63,224 nucleotides of DNA, from the NCBI GenBank assembly GCA_963975265.1, contig CAXBGT010000005.1, positions 1 through 63,224 of the forward strand. Reading direction: 5' to 3'. The stretch comes from CAJXUU01 sp963975265. Lineage in GTDB: Bacteria; Bacteroidota; Bacteroidia; Chitinophagales; Saprospiraceae. The notes beneath the pieces were generated by a model, which was given only the letters and a program-made list of their open reading frames with translations, did not search any database and was not told where the DNA came from. Each line of letters opens with the position of its first letter. Within the stretch, counting starts at the first letter, position 1. Positions 38,855-49,055 of the stretch are shown here, in pieces. The position numbers and the translations under genes are program-made.

Positions 38855-39955
38855 TCAAATATCAAACTCCAAAAACCTCCCAGATTCATAAATCAACCTT
38901 CCATCAGTAAATATCTGCCCTCCGTCTTTCATCTCTGCGATCATATCCCAGTGTATACTTGAGTTATTTAAGCCACCAGTTTGTTTGTAGGATTGACCTA
39001 CAGCCATATGAACTGTTCCTCCGATTTTTTCATCAAATAAGATATTCTTAGTAGGTATTTTGATATTGTAATTGGTACCAATAGCAACCTCACCAAACAT
39101 GCGAGCACCATCTATTTCGAATACTTGATCTAATATTTCGCTCCCTTTTTCGGCGCTCCATTTCTCAACAAAACCATCTTTTACCTCTAAAGTAATACCT
39201 TGGACCTCTACACCCATGAATATAGATGGATAAGAAAAATGAATAACTCCATTCACAGTATTTTCAATTGGTCCAGTAAATACTTCGCCTGAAGGCATGT
39301 TTGTGCGTCCATCTGAATTGATCCATGTTCTTCCTTTTGTAGAGAATGTGATATCCGTTCCAGTTCCGACATACCTAACCTTGTCCACTGTATTAAAATG
39401 ATCAACTATCGCTTGTTGGTTTTTTCGTCTTTCCAACCAAGCTGATTTTGGATTTTCAAGATGCAGATTGCATGCTCGATAAACAAATTCTGTATATTCT
39501 TCAAGACTCATACCAGCTTCTTGAGCACTAGCTTGAGTTGGGTACAGACAAAGCGAGCGAACCATATCACCACTTGCTGTTCTAGTAAAATACGCTTGAT
39601 TTAGTTCTTTTAAACCTTCTGATCTTTTCTTCCTTTTTTCACCGTTTACATTTTGATCTTCTCTTAGATTGAAAGGTGCTTTGATGTAAAGGTATGCATC
39701 GAATTCATTCATTGCCTCCCTATGATTTGGAGAAACAAAAGATAATTGTTCATCATCTGCATTATCCAAAAAGATCTTATTTTGGCCCTCGAAAGCCATA
39801 TCTACTACTACATGAGCACCAAGTTTTGTTCCTTCTCTGAATAACTCACGAATGAGAGGTTCAGCAAGTGTTGTACTTTTAATATATAGCTTTTGACCTG
39901 CCTTTATTTCGAGACAATAATCAAGCAGGAGTTTAGCGTATTTTTTATTATTCAT
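38855..39955 (-). CDS. M29-family (thermophilic-type) aminopeptidase
   Basis: The 366-residue cytoplasmic metallopeptidase matches family M29. The C-terminal half has the two-metal site residues in order: Glu in TNMPSGEVFTGP, Glu in GARMFGEVAIGTN, His in IGGTVHMAVGQSY, and His-Trp-Asp in NSSIHWDMIAEM. The N-terminal half (MNNKKYAKLLLDYCLEIKAGQKLYI) is the family's substrate domain. It releases N-terminal amino acids. Length is slightly below the usual 400-410 residues, but all metal ligands are present. It is followed by the esterase gene after 7 bp, and secA lies 145 bp upstream in the same direction. Confidence 0.92.
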   Translation of the reverse strand: MNNKKYAKLLLDYCLEIKAGQKLYIKSTTLAEPLIRELFREGTKLGAHVVVDMAFEGQNKIFLDNADDEQLSFVSPNHREAMNEFDAYLYIKAPFNLREDQNVNGEKRKKRSEGLKELNQAYFTRTASGDMVRSLCLYPTQASAQEAGMSLEEYTEFVYRACNLHLENPKSAWLERRKNQQAIVDHFNTVDKVRYVGTGTDITFSTKGRTWINSDGRTNMPSGEVFTGPIENTVNGVIHFSYPSIFMGVEVQGITLEVKDGFVEKWSAEKGSEILDQVFEIDGARMFGEVAIGTNYNIKIPTKNILFDEKIGGTVHMAVGQSYKQTGGLNNSSIHWDMIAEMKDGGQIFTDGRLIYESGRFLEFDI

Positions 39956-40099
39956 AGTTTATTGGTTTTCGATTTTAGGATAGTTATTTCTCAACTAACT
40001 AATGAACACAAATAAGTAGAATTTATAAATGGCTAAACAATATAAACAAAAATCAGCGCAGCAAGATTTGATAAACAGCAAAGCACTAAACAATCTTCC

Positions 40100-43000
40100 C
40101 TACTTCCCGTGACATTGCTTAAACTTCTTACCGCTTCCACATGGACAAGGTTCATTTCTACCTACTTTCTTTTCGGTTCTCTTGAACGTTTCAACTTTTT
40201 GTCGTTGAGGTCTTCCTGCATTTGCAGCAGCTTGTTTCATTGCTTGTTCAGATCTACTCATTTTAGTATTTGAAAGATCTGTTTTTTGAATCTTCGCTTC
40301 TTGCAACTCTTCTTGCTGTGACGCTATCACTATTTTACCATTCATAAGGTAAGAAATTACATCTCTGTTTACCTTATAGATAAGTTGTTCAAATAGTTTA
40401 TAAGCCTCCATTTTATAGATGACTAATGGGTCTTTCTGCTCAAATGATGCAGATTGAACAGAATCTTTCAATTCATCCATTGATCTAAGGTGCTCTTTCC
40501 AGTTGTCATCGATAAGAGCCAATGTAACGGCTTTCTCGATGTCTGTCATAATTGATTTTCCGTTGGTTGCTATTCCTTCATCCAAATCAGCAGATATATT
40601 AAGAGGCTTAGATCTACCATCGGTAAATGGCAATGCAATCCTCTTATATCTATCCCCGTGTGACTCCTTTGTTTGTATGAATCCCGGAAGCATACCCCTA
40701 TTGATCATGTCAGTTTTTCTGTTGTATGCAATCGATACTTCATTCATAAACTTATCGATCAATTGATCGTCATTCAAGCTCAGAAATTCATTCTCTGTCA
40801 CTTCAGGATCAATACTCAACATTGTCATACAGTCATTTCTGAACGTATCAAAATTACCCGCATGGCGGTTATCCATAACGATAGATTCTGTCAAACCTTC
40901 GAACATGTTATTAAGATCCACAGATAGTCTATCTCCATGAAGTGCATGATCTCTCTTGGTGTAAATTGCTTCTCTTTGGATATTCATCACATCATCATAA
41001 TCAAGAAGTCTCTTTCTGATTCCGAAGTTATTCTCTTCTACTTTCTTCTGTGCTCTTTCAATGGATTTTGTCACCATGCCTGCTTGGATCACTTCACCTT
41101 CCACATGTCCCATCTTATCCATCAATCCAGCGATACGCTCAGATTGGAAAAGACGCATCAAGTTATCCTCTAGTGATACATAAAATTGTGAACCTCCTGG
41201 ATCTCCTTGTCTACCTGCTCTACCTCTTAATTGTCTATCTACTCGTCTAGAATCGTGTCTCTCTGTTGCTACAATTGCTAACCCACCTGCAGCTTTCACT
41301 TCCGCTGTCAACTTGATATCGGTTCCTCTACCTGCCATGTTTGTGGCGATAGTTACATTACCAGGTCTACCCGCTTCGGCTACGATATCTGCCTCTCGCT
41401 GGTGTTGCTTTGCATTCAGTACATTATGCTTGATACCTTTGAGATTGAGCATTCCGCTCAACATCTCTGAAATATCAACCGAGGTAGTTCCCACAAGAAC
41501 CGGTCTCCCTTTACTGGTAAGATCAATTATATCTTCAATTACTGCATTGAATTTTTCTCTTGCTGTCTTGTATATCAGATCATCTCTATCATCTCTTACG
41601 ATTGGTCTATTCGTAGGGATCACTACTACATCCAATTTGTATATTTCCCAGAATTCACCCGCTTCCGTTTCGGCAGTACCCGTCATTCCACATAATTTGT
41701 GGTACATTCTGAAGTAATTCTGCAAAGTTACAGTTGCATATGTCTGAGTGATATCACCTAGCTCTACGTTTTCTTTTGCTTCTAATGCTTGGTGTAGGCC
41801 ATCAGAATATCTTCTACCCTCCATCATACGACCTGTAGATTCGTCGACGATCTTTACTGAACCATCCATCACAACGTACTCGATATCTTTTTCGAATAGT
41901 GTGTAGGCTTTTAGCAGTTGCGAGACAGAGTGCAATCTTCTACTTTTGATAGAATAATCATTTACTAGAGTCTCCTTTTCCTCTTTATATTTAGTCCCGT
42001 CTGCTTGCTCTTTATCTTCGAGCATTTGCATCTCTGTAGCGATGTCAGGCATTACATAGAAGTTAGGATCATTTTCTCCTCTTGAAAGATAATCGATACC
42101 ATTATCCGTCAATTCTACATTTCTGTTCTTCTCATCAATTGTGAACAACAAAGGGCCATCAACAATATGCATGTGCTTGTTTTGCTCTTGCATATAGTGG
42201 TTCTCAGCTTTCTGCATGAGAACTTTTACACCTTCTTCACTCAAAAACTTAATAAGAGGTCTATATTTTGGCAATGCTTTATGAGCTCTGTAAAGCGCTA
42301 TACCTCCCTCACCTTCTTCTACTCCATCTTTACCTTCCTTGATGAGTCTTTTAGCATCCGCTAAATAAGTAGTAGCCAATTTCTTCTGCTCGTCCATTAG
42401 GCTTTTTACCTTTGGATTTAGCTCTTGGTATTCTTGTTCTTCAGATCCTTCTGGTACAGGTCCTGAAATGATCAATGGCGTCCTCGCATCATCAACCAAC
42501 ACAGAATCTACCTCATCGATCATGGCATAATGGTGCTTACCTTGCACCATTTCTGCAGCCGACTTTACCATGTTGTCTCTTAGGTAATCAAACCCAAATT
42601 CATTGTTTGTACCATAAATAATATCAGCCTTGTATGCTTGTACTCTCCCATCAGAATGCGGTCTGTACTTATCTATGCAATCTATTGTCAAAAGTAAGAA
42701 TTCGAAAATAGGTCCTACCCATTCGCTATCCCTTCTGGCTAAGTAGTCATTGACTGTGATAACGTGCACCCCTTGACCGGTTAATCCGTTAAGATATGCT
42801 GGAAGGGTGGCAACTAATGTCTTACCCTCCCCTGTTTGCATCTCTGCAACTTTACCATCATGGAGTACCATGCCACCGATAAGTTGTACATCATAATGGA
42901 CCATATTCCATTCTACTTCACCACCTGCAGCTAACCAAGATGTTTGGTAAATCGCTTTATCGCCTTCTATGGTTACGTAGCTCTTCTTAGCTGCCAACTC

Positions 43001-43405
43001 ACGGTCATGTTCCGTAGCCGTGACAACCATCGTATCATTGTTCGTAAATCTACTAGCAGTTTCTTTTACTACTGCAAATGCTTCTGGTAGGATTGCTTTT
43101 AATACCTCCTCAAGATGTTTGTCTCTATCTTTCTTTAGTTCATCTATTCTATTAAAAAGTTCTTCTTTCTGATTTAAATCTGTCTCATTGGCAGATTGGT
43201 CATTAAGTGCCGTTATATCAGAATCGACACCTGCTAGATGTTCTGCTATCCTTTTTTTGAATTCAAGACTTTTATTTCTCAGATCATCATTAGATATATT
43301 TTCATAAGTTGCGAAATGCTTGTTAATTTCTTCCACAGTAGGAGAATAAAGCTTTACATCACGATCATACTTGGTACCAAAAAGATTCTTGAATAATTTA
43401 AACAT
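40100..43405 (-). CDS. secA: preprotein translocase ATPase SecA
   Basis: The 1,101-residue motor of the Sec pathway has its Walker A at about residues 190-196 (QTGEGKT), the DEVDSVLVDDARTPLIISGP Walker B region, TNMAGRGTDIKLT and RQLRGRAGRQGDPG helicase motifs. A C-terminal SEC-C zinc motif (EPCPCGSGKKFKQCHGK) follows a basic linker. It is about 200 residues longer than E. coli SecA. The extra sequence lies between the DEVD box and the cross-linking domain (about residues 330-480, Lys/Glu-rich), as is usual for Bacteroidota SecA. It drives exported proteins, including the T9SS cargo in this window, through SecYEG. A TATCTTTG -7 element lies 60 bp upstream. Confidence 0.97.
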   Translation of the reverse strand: MFKLFKNLFGTKYDRDVKLYSPTVEEINKHFATYENISNDDLRNKSLEFKKRIAEHLAGVDSDITALNDQSANETDLNQKEELFNRIDELKKDRDKHLEEVLKAILPEAFAVVKETASRFTNNDTMVVTATEHDRELAAKKSYVTIEGDKAIYQTSWLAAGGEVEWNMVHYDVQLIGGMVLHDGKVAEMQTGEGKTLVATLPAYLNGLTGQGVHVITVNDYLARRDSEWVGPIFEFLLLTIDCIDKYRPHSDGRVQAYKADIIYGTNNEFGFDYLRDNMVKSAAEMVQGKHHYAMIDEVDSVLVDDARTPLIISGPVPEGSEEQEYQELNPKVKSLMDEQKKLATTYLADAKRLIKEGKDGVEEGEGGIALYRAHKALPKYRPLIKFLSEEGVKVLMQKAENHYMQEQNKHMHIVDGPLLFTIDEKNRNVELTDNGIDYLSRGENDPNFYVMPDIATEMQMLEDKEQADGTKYKEEKETLVNDYSIKSRRLHSVSQLLKAYTLFEKDIEYVVMDGSVKIVDESTGRMMEGRRYSDGLHQALEAKENVELGDITQTYATVTLQNYFRMYHKLCGMTGTAETEAGEFWEIYKLDVVVIPTNRPIVRDDRDDLIYKTAREKFNAVIEDIIDLTSKGRPVLVGTTSVDISEMLSGMLNLKGIKHNVLNAKQHQREADIVAEAGRPGNVTIATNMAGRGTDIKLTAEVKAAGGLAIVATERHDSRRVDRQLRGRAGRQGDPGGSQFYVSLEDNLMRLFQSERIAGLMDKMGHVEGEVIQAGMVTKSIERAQKKVEENNFGIRKRLLDYDDVMNIQREAIYTKRDHALHGDRLSVDLNNMFEGLTESIVMDNRHAGNFDTFRNDCMTMLSIDPEVTENEFLSLNDDQLIDKFMNEVSIAYNRKTDMINRGMLPGFIQTKESHGDRYKRIALPFTDGRSKPLNISADLDEGIATNGKSIMTDIEKAVTLALIDDNWKEHLRSMDELKDSVQSASFEQKDPLVIYKMEAYKLFEQLIYKVNRDVISYLMNGKIVIASQQEELQEAKIQKTDLSNTKMSRSEQAMKQAAANAGRPQRQKVETFKRTEKKVGRNEPCPCGSGKKFKQCHGK

Positions 43406-43464
43406 GGATATTTATTTTGTTCGGCGCACCGATTATTATCTATTTTTTAATAGTAATTGGATCA

Positions 43465-43472
43465 CAAAGATA
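43465..43472 (-). promoter_or_regulatory. -7 element upstream of secA
   Basis: TATCTTTG on the minus strand matches TAnnTTTG and lies 60 bp before the secA ATG. The expected -33 box is not recognisable. Confidence 0.4.
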
Positions 43473-43599
43473 GTAAGTCCAAATAGTATTGTACATAATT
43501 TATACCAAGGATATTCAGGTGACATAATGGCGGACACGATTGTGTGTGTCAAATAACGGATTTACAATGGCGAAAACTGCTAAATAATCACTTGTCAAA

Positions 43600-44223
43600 T
43601 CAAAATACTTGTGTTCTTACTAAGAAGGATATTCCAAAGATTATAAGTCCTACTCCAGCTATTTTAGTGAAAATATTGAAGTGTGTTTGTTTTAAATTAT
43701 TTCTAATTCTCTTTGCGAGAAGCACCTTTGCGATATCTGTAATTATTATAACACCTAAGATAGATGCAAAGAACATCATAGCTTCTTGATTTGTAAATTT
43801 TGATTTAATAACATTTGTAGAAATAATTCCTATCCAAAAAATAAATGTAAATGGATTAATTGTATTAACTAGGAAACCCTTCATCCAGAAGCCAAAATAA
43901 TCATTAGTAGAATGCTTCGTCTGTTTAAACTCTATCTTACTTTCATTTAAGAACGCTCCTATTCCAAAAACTATAAGAATAAAACCACCAATAAGTCCCA
44001 TCCAATATGTAAATGTGACATCTTGGACTAAGTCATTGATTTTCTGGACAAACAAATAACAAACAGAAATTATAACAATATCACTAAACCATTCCCCTGT
44101 ACAAGCGGATAATCCCGCTCTAGCTCCCTTTTCTATTGAAATTTGTGTTATTGTAACAAATATTGGCCCTAGCATAATCGCTAGTGTCAATCCTAATAAT
44201 ATGCCTTGGAGTATAGGACTCAA
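43600..44223 (-). CDS. LysE/RhtB-family amino-acid exporter
   Basis: The 207-residue membrane protein has about six hydrophobic helices and the LysE family start (GILLGLTLAIMLGPIFVTITQISIEKGARAG), where the Gly-Pro in the first helix is a family hallmark. The middle contains NTINPFTFIFWIGI, matching the conserved NP motif of LysE/RhtB transporters. Members export amino acids or similar small metabolites; the substrate here cannot be named. It lies 194 bp upstream of secA and 63 bp after a secreted-protein gene, all on the minus strand. The intergenic region before it contains the palindrome AAAGCCGGCTTT near 44,272-44,284, of unknown relevance. Confidence 0.88.
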   Translation of the reverse strand: MSPILQGILLGLTLAIMLGPIFVTITQISIEKGARAGLSACTGEWFSDIVIISVCYLFVQKINDLVQDVTFTYWMGLIGGFILIVFGIGAFLNESKIEFKQTKHSTNDYFGFWMKGFLVNTINPFTFIFWIGIISTNVIKSKFTNQEAMMFFASILGVIIITDIAKVLLAKRIRNNLKQTHFNIFTKIAGVGLIIFGISFLVRTQVF

Positions 44224-44286
44224 CTATTTAGTTTTTGAGTTTGTGAGGTTGTTTACATAACAAAGTAAACTAAAAAGCCGGCTTTC

Positions 44287-45747
44287 TTATTCTTTCACAT
44301 ATTCTATTTCTATCATCTCGCTTACATTTAAGTCAGATTCTAAGATGATCTGCTTTTTGAATCCTCGATAATAATAATCGACCGCCATTGTATTTGGTGG
44401 TCTCCTTCCTACATTATTCGCATGCAGAATGAAATAGTTTTTGCCTTCTTTATTAAGCATTAGTCTGAGCTTCTTTTGTTCTGAGGTAAGAAGCAGTTCT
44501 TCTATAATCCAGTCTCCATTAAAATTCAATGAAATGACATCACCATCCTCAATCATATGGTCATATAAAGCTACTTCGAATTTGAGACTATCTACTTTTA
44601 TTTTTCTGGTGCTCATCTGTATTTCTCGATCTTTCAACATCTTGGGCAGTCGAGTGATCTTAGAATCAGAAGCTGAGAGGTAGTCTACTTTATCTAGTGT
44701 TTTAGGGTATACTACTTTAAAATAATGTGGTAATTCTGTAAATAATAACACCGGAATATCAAGATAAGATATCAAATTGTTGAGTTCAAACACTATTCCG
44801 TTTCCGTATCTATTGTACTTATTTATAAGGTCAGAATTATAGTAGTAATAAAACTTTCCATATTGCTTGTACTCTTCTGGTACTTCCGCTGTATTATAAA
44901 ATTTGCTAATTGACGCTATAGATAGATTTCCCTGTTCTTCAAGATTTGACTTTATTCGTTCGACCTTTCTGCTTGTGAGCCTTGTGGATCCAAAACTGGC
45001 AAAATCCAGATTCTTAAATGCATTTATAGAAGTTTTTTGAAACTCCATTTGTTGATCTAAGTTCTCATCCTCTTTTTCTCTTACTGATATTAGAATATCT
45101 TTAGTACTTAAATAAACTTTCACCATCGATTCGTACAATTTTGGAAATTGCACCTCTGCTGCGGTAGGTCTTACACTTTTAAACCCAGCACCAATTTGTG
45201 ATGATAATAGTTTGTGCAGATTGTAAAAATCATCGAATAATTCTACCCCTCTTTCTAGTTCTGTGTAAACTTTATTAAGCAAAATAGTATCCGTTAAGTC
45301 TTTGTCTATAATTGCATCATCTAGGTCAAATCTCAACTTATTGATATCTGTCAATATTGACTTCATGGAAGTAATTGTCTTGACGACTTTTGCACTGTTC
45401 GTGTATTGAGTTTTTTTTGCTGTTTGTACAGCTATATCATACCATTCATAAGGAGAAGTGTCATAGAACCAATTTTCTGGGTCGTCAAAAATGTCTTTGG
45501 GCAGATCCTTATTCGTATAAAAATTAATCTTAAAGCTCTCAAGATCTACATACTTATTGATGTCTTGATTGTAGTTCTCAAGCATTCTGTGCACGATCAG
45601 CATCCCATGAGAACTTTCATTCACAAAGTGAAGAGCACTATTGAGTGCTTCTACTTTAGCTCTTTTCTGCATCACATTCTGCCCAGATATATTCAGTGAC
45701 CCAAATCCAAGAATCAATAAAACAAAAATTAACTTTCTGATGCTCAT
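44287..45747 (-). CDS. secreted protein of unknown function
   Basis: I do not recognise the family. The frame is open from 45798, but the internal Met at 45747 begins a clean signal peptide (MSIRKLIFVLLILGFGSLNISG), and the upstream residues (MDVNDVCQYMVQIDIF) are unlike an export signal, so 45747 is chosen. The mature part of about 465 residues is predominantly helical-looking in its first two thirds, with many charged residues and a helix-rich block from residue 20 to 270. It ends in a segment resembling beta strands (GDVISLNFNGDWIIEELLLTS, NYFILHANNVGRRPPNTMAVDYYYRGF), which may be a small beta-sandwich. It is probably periplasmic. Downstream lies the LysE-type exporter, 63 bp away, with no evident functional link. 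Confidence 0.65.
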   Translation of the reverse strand: MSIRKLIFVLLILGFGSLNISGQNVMQKRAKVEALNSALHFVNESSHGMLIVHRMLENYNQDINKYVDLESFKINFYTNKDLPKDIFDDPENWFYDTSPYEWYDIAVQTAKKTQYTNSAKVVKTITSMKSILTDINKLRFDLDDAIIDKDLTDTILLNKVYTELERGVELFDDFYNLHKLLSSQIGAGFKSVRPTAAEVQFPKLYESMVKVYLSTKDILISVREKEDENLDQQMEFQKTSINAFKNLDFASFGSTRLTSRKVERIKSNLEEQGNLSIASISKFYNTAEVPEEYKQYGKFYYYYNSDLINKYNRYGNGIVFELNNLISYLDIPVLLFTELPHYFKVVYPKTLDKVDYLSASDSKITRLPKMLKDREIQMSTRKIKVDSLKFEVALYDHMIEDGDVISLNFNGDWIIEELLLTSEQKKLRLMLNKEGKNYFILHANNVGRRPPNTMAVDYYYRGFKKQIILESDLNVSEMIEIEYVKE

Positions 45748-46193
45748 TATAAAAATATCTATTTGTACCATATATTGACAGACGTCGTTTACATCCAATA
45801 AGTTCTTAATAAAACGCTAAAGTAAGGAAAGGGTAATACATAGATGTTATATATTTTGTTTTTAATAATATGACAGTGAATAATCTTCCCTTTTCTGTTT
45901 TACGATTATAACCTGTCTACACAATTCTAAACTAACTATTAAAAATCTTTACCAGCTATTTTTTTTAATTATGCATAAACATTCATCTAACATCTTAGAC
46001 CTATTTATATAACTCTTCTTAATCTAAGTTCTTGCTCTATAAATGGACAATGTTCAGATAGATAAGTAAAAATTTTGACCCAATTTGATCTTGATGTATT
46101 TTCGGCCAATTATCTAAACTGTAATGAATTAAACAGTTACTTAATTATAGATGAATACTATATTTATCACTGGGACAGATCACCCAATTTTGA
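45748..46193. other. intergenic region, 446 bp
   Basis: This is very AT-rich and contains no credible ORF or strong hairpin. It may include decayed coding sequence belonging to the T9SS relic that follows, but no upstream portion could be recognised in any frame. Confidence 0.5.
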
Positions 46194-46421
46194 ATAAGTA
46201 AGAGGTTCTCTTGTTCTTTCAAGAATAAGAGAAAAGAAAGACTTGAAAATGTAATTATTAATACTACTTTCAATAGTGCTGAGATATTTACAATGCAAGG
46301 TAAAAGTCTTCTTCATTCTAGTTCTCAAGACTTTGATTTACAATCTATCCCAAAAGGAATGTACATACTAATGATAAAAGCATCTCTAGTAGATAGGTCA
46401 GTGAAATTACTTAAGCAATAA
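46194..46421 (+). pseudogene. relic of a T9SS type A C-terminal sorting domain
   Basis: An open frame of 75 codons without a usable upstream start runs to a TAA at 46419-46421. Its translation ends in a textbook T9SS type A C-terminus: FKNKRKERLENVIINTTFNS, AEIFTMQGKSLLHSS, FDLQSIPKGMYILMI, SVKLLKQ. FKNKRKERL sits where the family has FPNPxKxRL. A TGA at 46191-46193 closes the frame upstream, and no signal peptide or body of a protein is visible before it. It is therefore the surviving end of a secreted-protein gene otherwise deleted or decayed. It abuts the convergent TonB receptor gene with 3 bp between stops. Confidence 0.75.
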
Positions 46422-46424
46422 TGA

Positions 46425-48899
46425 TCATAGTCTAATCCCCATTGTCAAATAAACTCCGCGCCCATCACTAGGTATAATCCCAGGCCCTGGATAACCCGTT
46501 GCTCGCCTAGTATAATATTGATTGTCCAAAAAATTCAAGATTCCTGATTCCAATGTAAACTTCTTGAACTTATACGACATAGAAAAATCGAGAATACTAT
46601 ATCCAGGAATCTCACCGATTACACCGCTTCGGCTATCTCCATCCTCTGGGGCAGAACTGTTTTCTGCATCGGTAAATTGATTGGATAAACTAGAAAATTG
46701 CAGGCTTACTAGTAGATTTTTATATCCCGCCTTAATACCTGATTTAAAATTAATTGCTGGAATAAATTCTACTTTATTTCCCTTAACATTATTTTCTTCT
46801 GAAGCTATATATTCGGAATCAGTAAATGCCGAATTGATAAATATATTCAGCTTCACTTTCTTATTGTCTTGTAAGAAGGTCTCTGCCATATTCCAATCTG
46901 CAAATACTTCAATTCCATAAATAAAGGCAGTTCCTATATTCTTACGTACCCGATTGGCACGAGAATCCAAAAGGATCCCAATTCTATTATTGTATTGGAG
47001 TGCGAAAGCGCCTACATCGAACGCTAGATACTTCTGCCACCTACCGCGTAGTCCTAGATCCGCAGTAAATCCCTTCTCATCTGTGATCAATGAATCGATA
47101 ATAAAAGTCGGACTCACCACTCGTATATCACTGAATGTCACTGATCTATAATTCTGAGAAATATTAGCATAGATCTCAGCATTTTTCGTCGGTTTATAAC
47201 TTGCACCGATTCCGAAAAGCGCAAATTTTCTTTCTAGTTTATTGTTATCATCTAGTTCTTTTTGACTGATTACGTTTCCAGCATTATCAAAATTAATTTG
47301 TTGATATTTCCCTTCACTTTCTGTCTTTATATATTCGAATCTAAAACCTGGAGTGATTGACAATTTTTCATTCAAGAAAAAAATATTTTCTCCGAATACA
47401 GAAACATTTAAGTTTGGAAATGAGAAACTTGACTGATTGGCATATTCTGGAAACAGATCATCTGCTATTGAAAAAGCAGCATCAGATCCATTTGAGCCCG
47501 CAGTTTGAATGCTCGTATTGTTTGCATTGTAGAGTTTAGCACCTATGAGATAGACCCCATCTTTCTCACCGATCTTATATCTAGATAAGAACCTTGATTC
47601 AAAACCCCAATTATTAAAACTACCTCTCAATAAATCTCTTGGCAGAATGTAATTACCCGAAGCATCTTGTTCATCTATCTCAGTTATTGGATTGCTATTA
47701 AGATTGATCGGATTACCTCGAAACCCTACAGAATTACGCTCAGCATCTAAGCCAAACACCATAAAATCTAATTCAGATTTATCAGAAAACTTGTGATTCA
47801 ACTTTGCAGAGTACAATTTCCAATCTACTTCAAACCAATTGCGATCTCTTGTACTCAATCTTGGAGTATTTGTAAATTGCGCATCTGTCAATCCCCCAGC
47901 TTGTTTTGCTAAGTATTTAAGATACGTTCCTTCAATCGATATATTGGTCTTATCTCCTAACTTGTAATTTACAAAACCATAAAAATTCTTTGAGTCGAAT
48001 TCAGAATTATCTCTATATCCATCTCCTTTTTTATAGTTGAAATAGGTGTAATAGCTGACTTTTCCAACTGTTCCGCCAATACTGTTAAAGGAAGTAAATA
48101 ATCCAAAGGACCCCAACGTCTGCCTTGAGATCAATTCGATCTTTTTATCTCTGACAGGCTTCTTCATCTTGAAGTTGATCAATCCCCCGAACTGTGTTCC
48201 ATACTGCAGCGAGGCCGCTCCACGGATCACCTGAATCTCAGATAATGCCTCCGCTGGCGGTGAATAATAACTCTCCGGATATCCCAAAACATCTGCACTG
48301 ATATCGTATCCATTCTGTCTAGTATTGAAATTGGCCGTACGGTTGGGATCTAGTCCTCTACCACCAATACTAAGCTGTAGACCTGCATCATTACTTTCAT
48401 AGATATTGAGTCCAACTACTTGTGCATATATCTGTCTAGCAGTGTTAGAAGCGACACTTACCACCGCTTGATCCAATAACACTACCTCAGACTTTTTTCC
48501 TGCAAATATCGAGGTTCCTTCCACAGGCCTCAACCGACGAATATCAAAGAATTCTGCTTTCTTAGCTATTATTTCTACTTGTGTGAGTTGCTGTGATAAA
48601 GGTGCTAACTTAAAATCGAGCGAAGCATTTGAGCTTAATTCAATTGACTTAGTCTGAGTGATGTAGTCAAAAGTGAATATCGTAAGATCATAAACTCCTG
48701 TCTCCAGATTATTGAATTCGTAATAGCCATTAGGATTGGTAAAAACTACTTCGTCAGTCTGTTGATTGTACACTTCTGTGCCGACGATGACCTCTCCTGT
48801 ATTTAAGTTTTTGATCTTTCCTGATAACGTATGCTGACCAATTGCGGTTTGCGCCAATACTAGAAAGATAAAGAATGATATGTTTGTTTTAATCTTCAA
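46425..48899 (-). CDS. TonB-dependent receptor (FecA-like) of the imelysin cluster
   Basis: The 824-residue outer-membrane receptor has a signal peptide (MKIKTNISFFIFLVLAQTAIG). A CarboxypepD_reg-like domain at about residues 22-110 includes TLSGKIKNLNTGEVIVGTEVY. The plug spans about 125-250 (QLSIGGRGLDPNRTANFNTR, EIQVIRGAASLQYGTQFGGLINF), and the barrel ends with GVYLTMGIRL. Plug and barrel resemble FecA-type ferric-citrate receptors. Gene order (DUF4856, imelysin, HTTM protein, receptor) supports iron or other metal uptake. It is the last gene of the unit and ends 3 bp from a T9SS relic on the other strand. Substrate is inferred, not shown. Confidence 0.9.
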   Translation of the reverse strand: MKIKTNISFFIFLVLAQTAIGQHTLSGKIKNLNTGEVIVGTEVYNQQTDEVVFTNPNGYYEFNNLETGVYDLTIFTFDYITQTKSIELSSNASLDFKLAPLSQQLTQVEIIAKKAEFFDIRRLRPVEGTSIFAGKKSEVVLLDQAVVSVASNTARQIYAQVVGLNIYESNDAGLQLSIGGRGLDPNRTANFNTRQNGYDISADVLGYPESYYSPPAEALSEIQVIRGAASLQYGTQFGGLINFKMKKPVRDKKIELISRQTLGSFGLFTSFNSIGGTVGKVSYYTYFNYKKGDGYRDNSEFDSKNFYGFVNYKLGDKTNISIEGTYLKYLAKQAGGLTDAQFTNTPRLSTRDRNWFEVDWKLYSAKLNHKFSDKSELDFMVFGLDAERNSVGFRGNPINLNSNPITEIDEQDASGNYILPRDLLRGSFNNWGFESRFLSRYKIGEKDGVYLIGAKLYNANNTSIQTAGSNGSDAAFSIADDLFPEYANQSSFSFPNLNVSVFGENIFFLNEKLSITPGFRFEYIKTESEGKYQQINFDNAGNVISQKELDDNNKLERKFALFGIGASYKPTKNAEIYANISQNYRSVTFSDIRVVSPTFIIDSLITDEKGFTADLGLRGRWQKYLAFDVGAFALQYNNRIGILLDSRANRVRKNIGTAFIYGIEVFADWNMAETFLQDNKKVKLNIFINSAFTDSEYIASEENNVKGNKVEFIPAINFKSGIKAGYKNLLVSLQFSSLSNQFTDAENSSAPEDGDSRSGVIGEIPGYSILDFSMSYKFKKFTLESGILNFLDNQYYTRRATGYPGPGIIPSDGRGVYLTMGIRL

Positions 48900-49055
48900 T
48901 AAATATATTTTAAGCTGTTATTTTTAAGTCAGTTGGATAGTGCTTTTTATTCTAAGAAGATGACGTCCATTTTTATTACTCCTTCCAATTGCAAAGCATT
49001 TCCTCTACTGCCCCTGCGTCTTTGCAAGACCATTCTTAAGCACTAACCTTCATAA

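Noticed and set aside
44270..44285. Palindrome AAAGCCGGCTTT as a terminator
   Set aside because: It is a loopless dyad, so a stable hairpin would need unpaired centre bases; more likely chance or a protein site.
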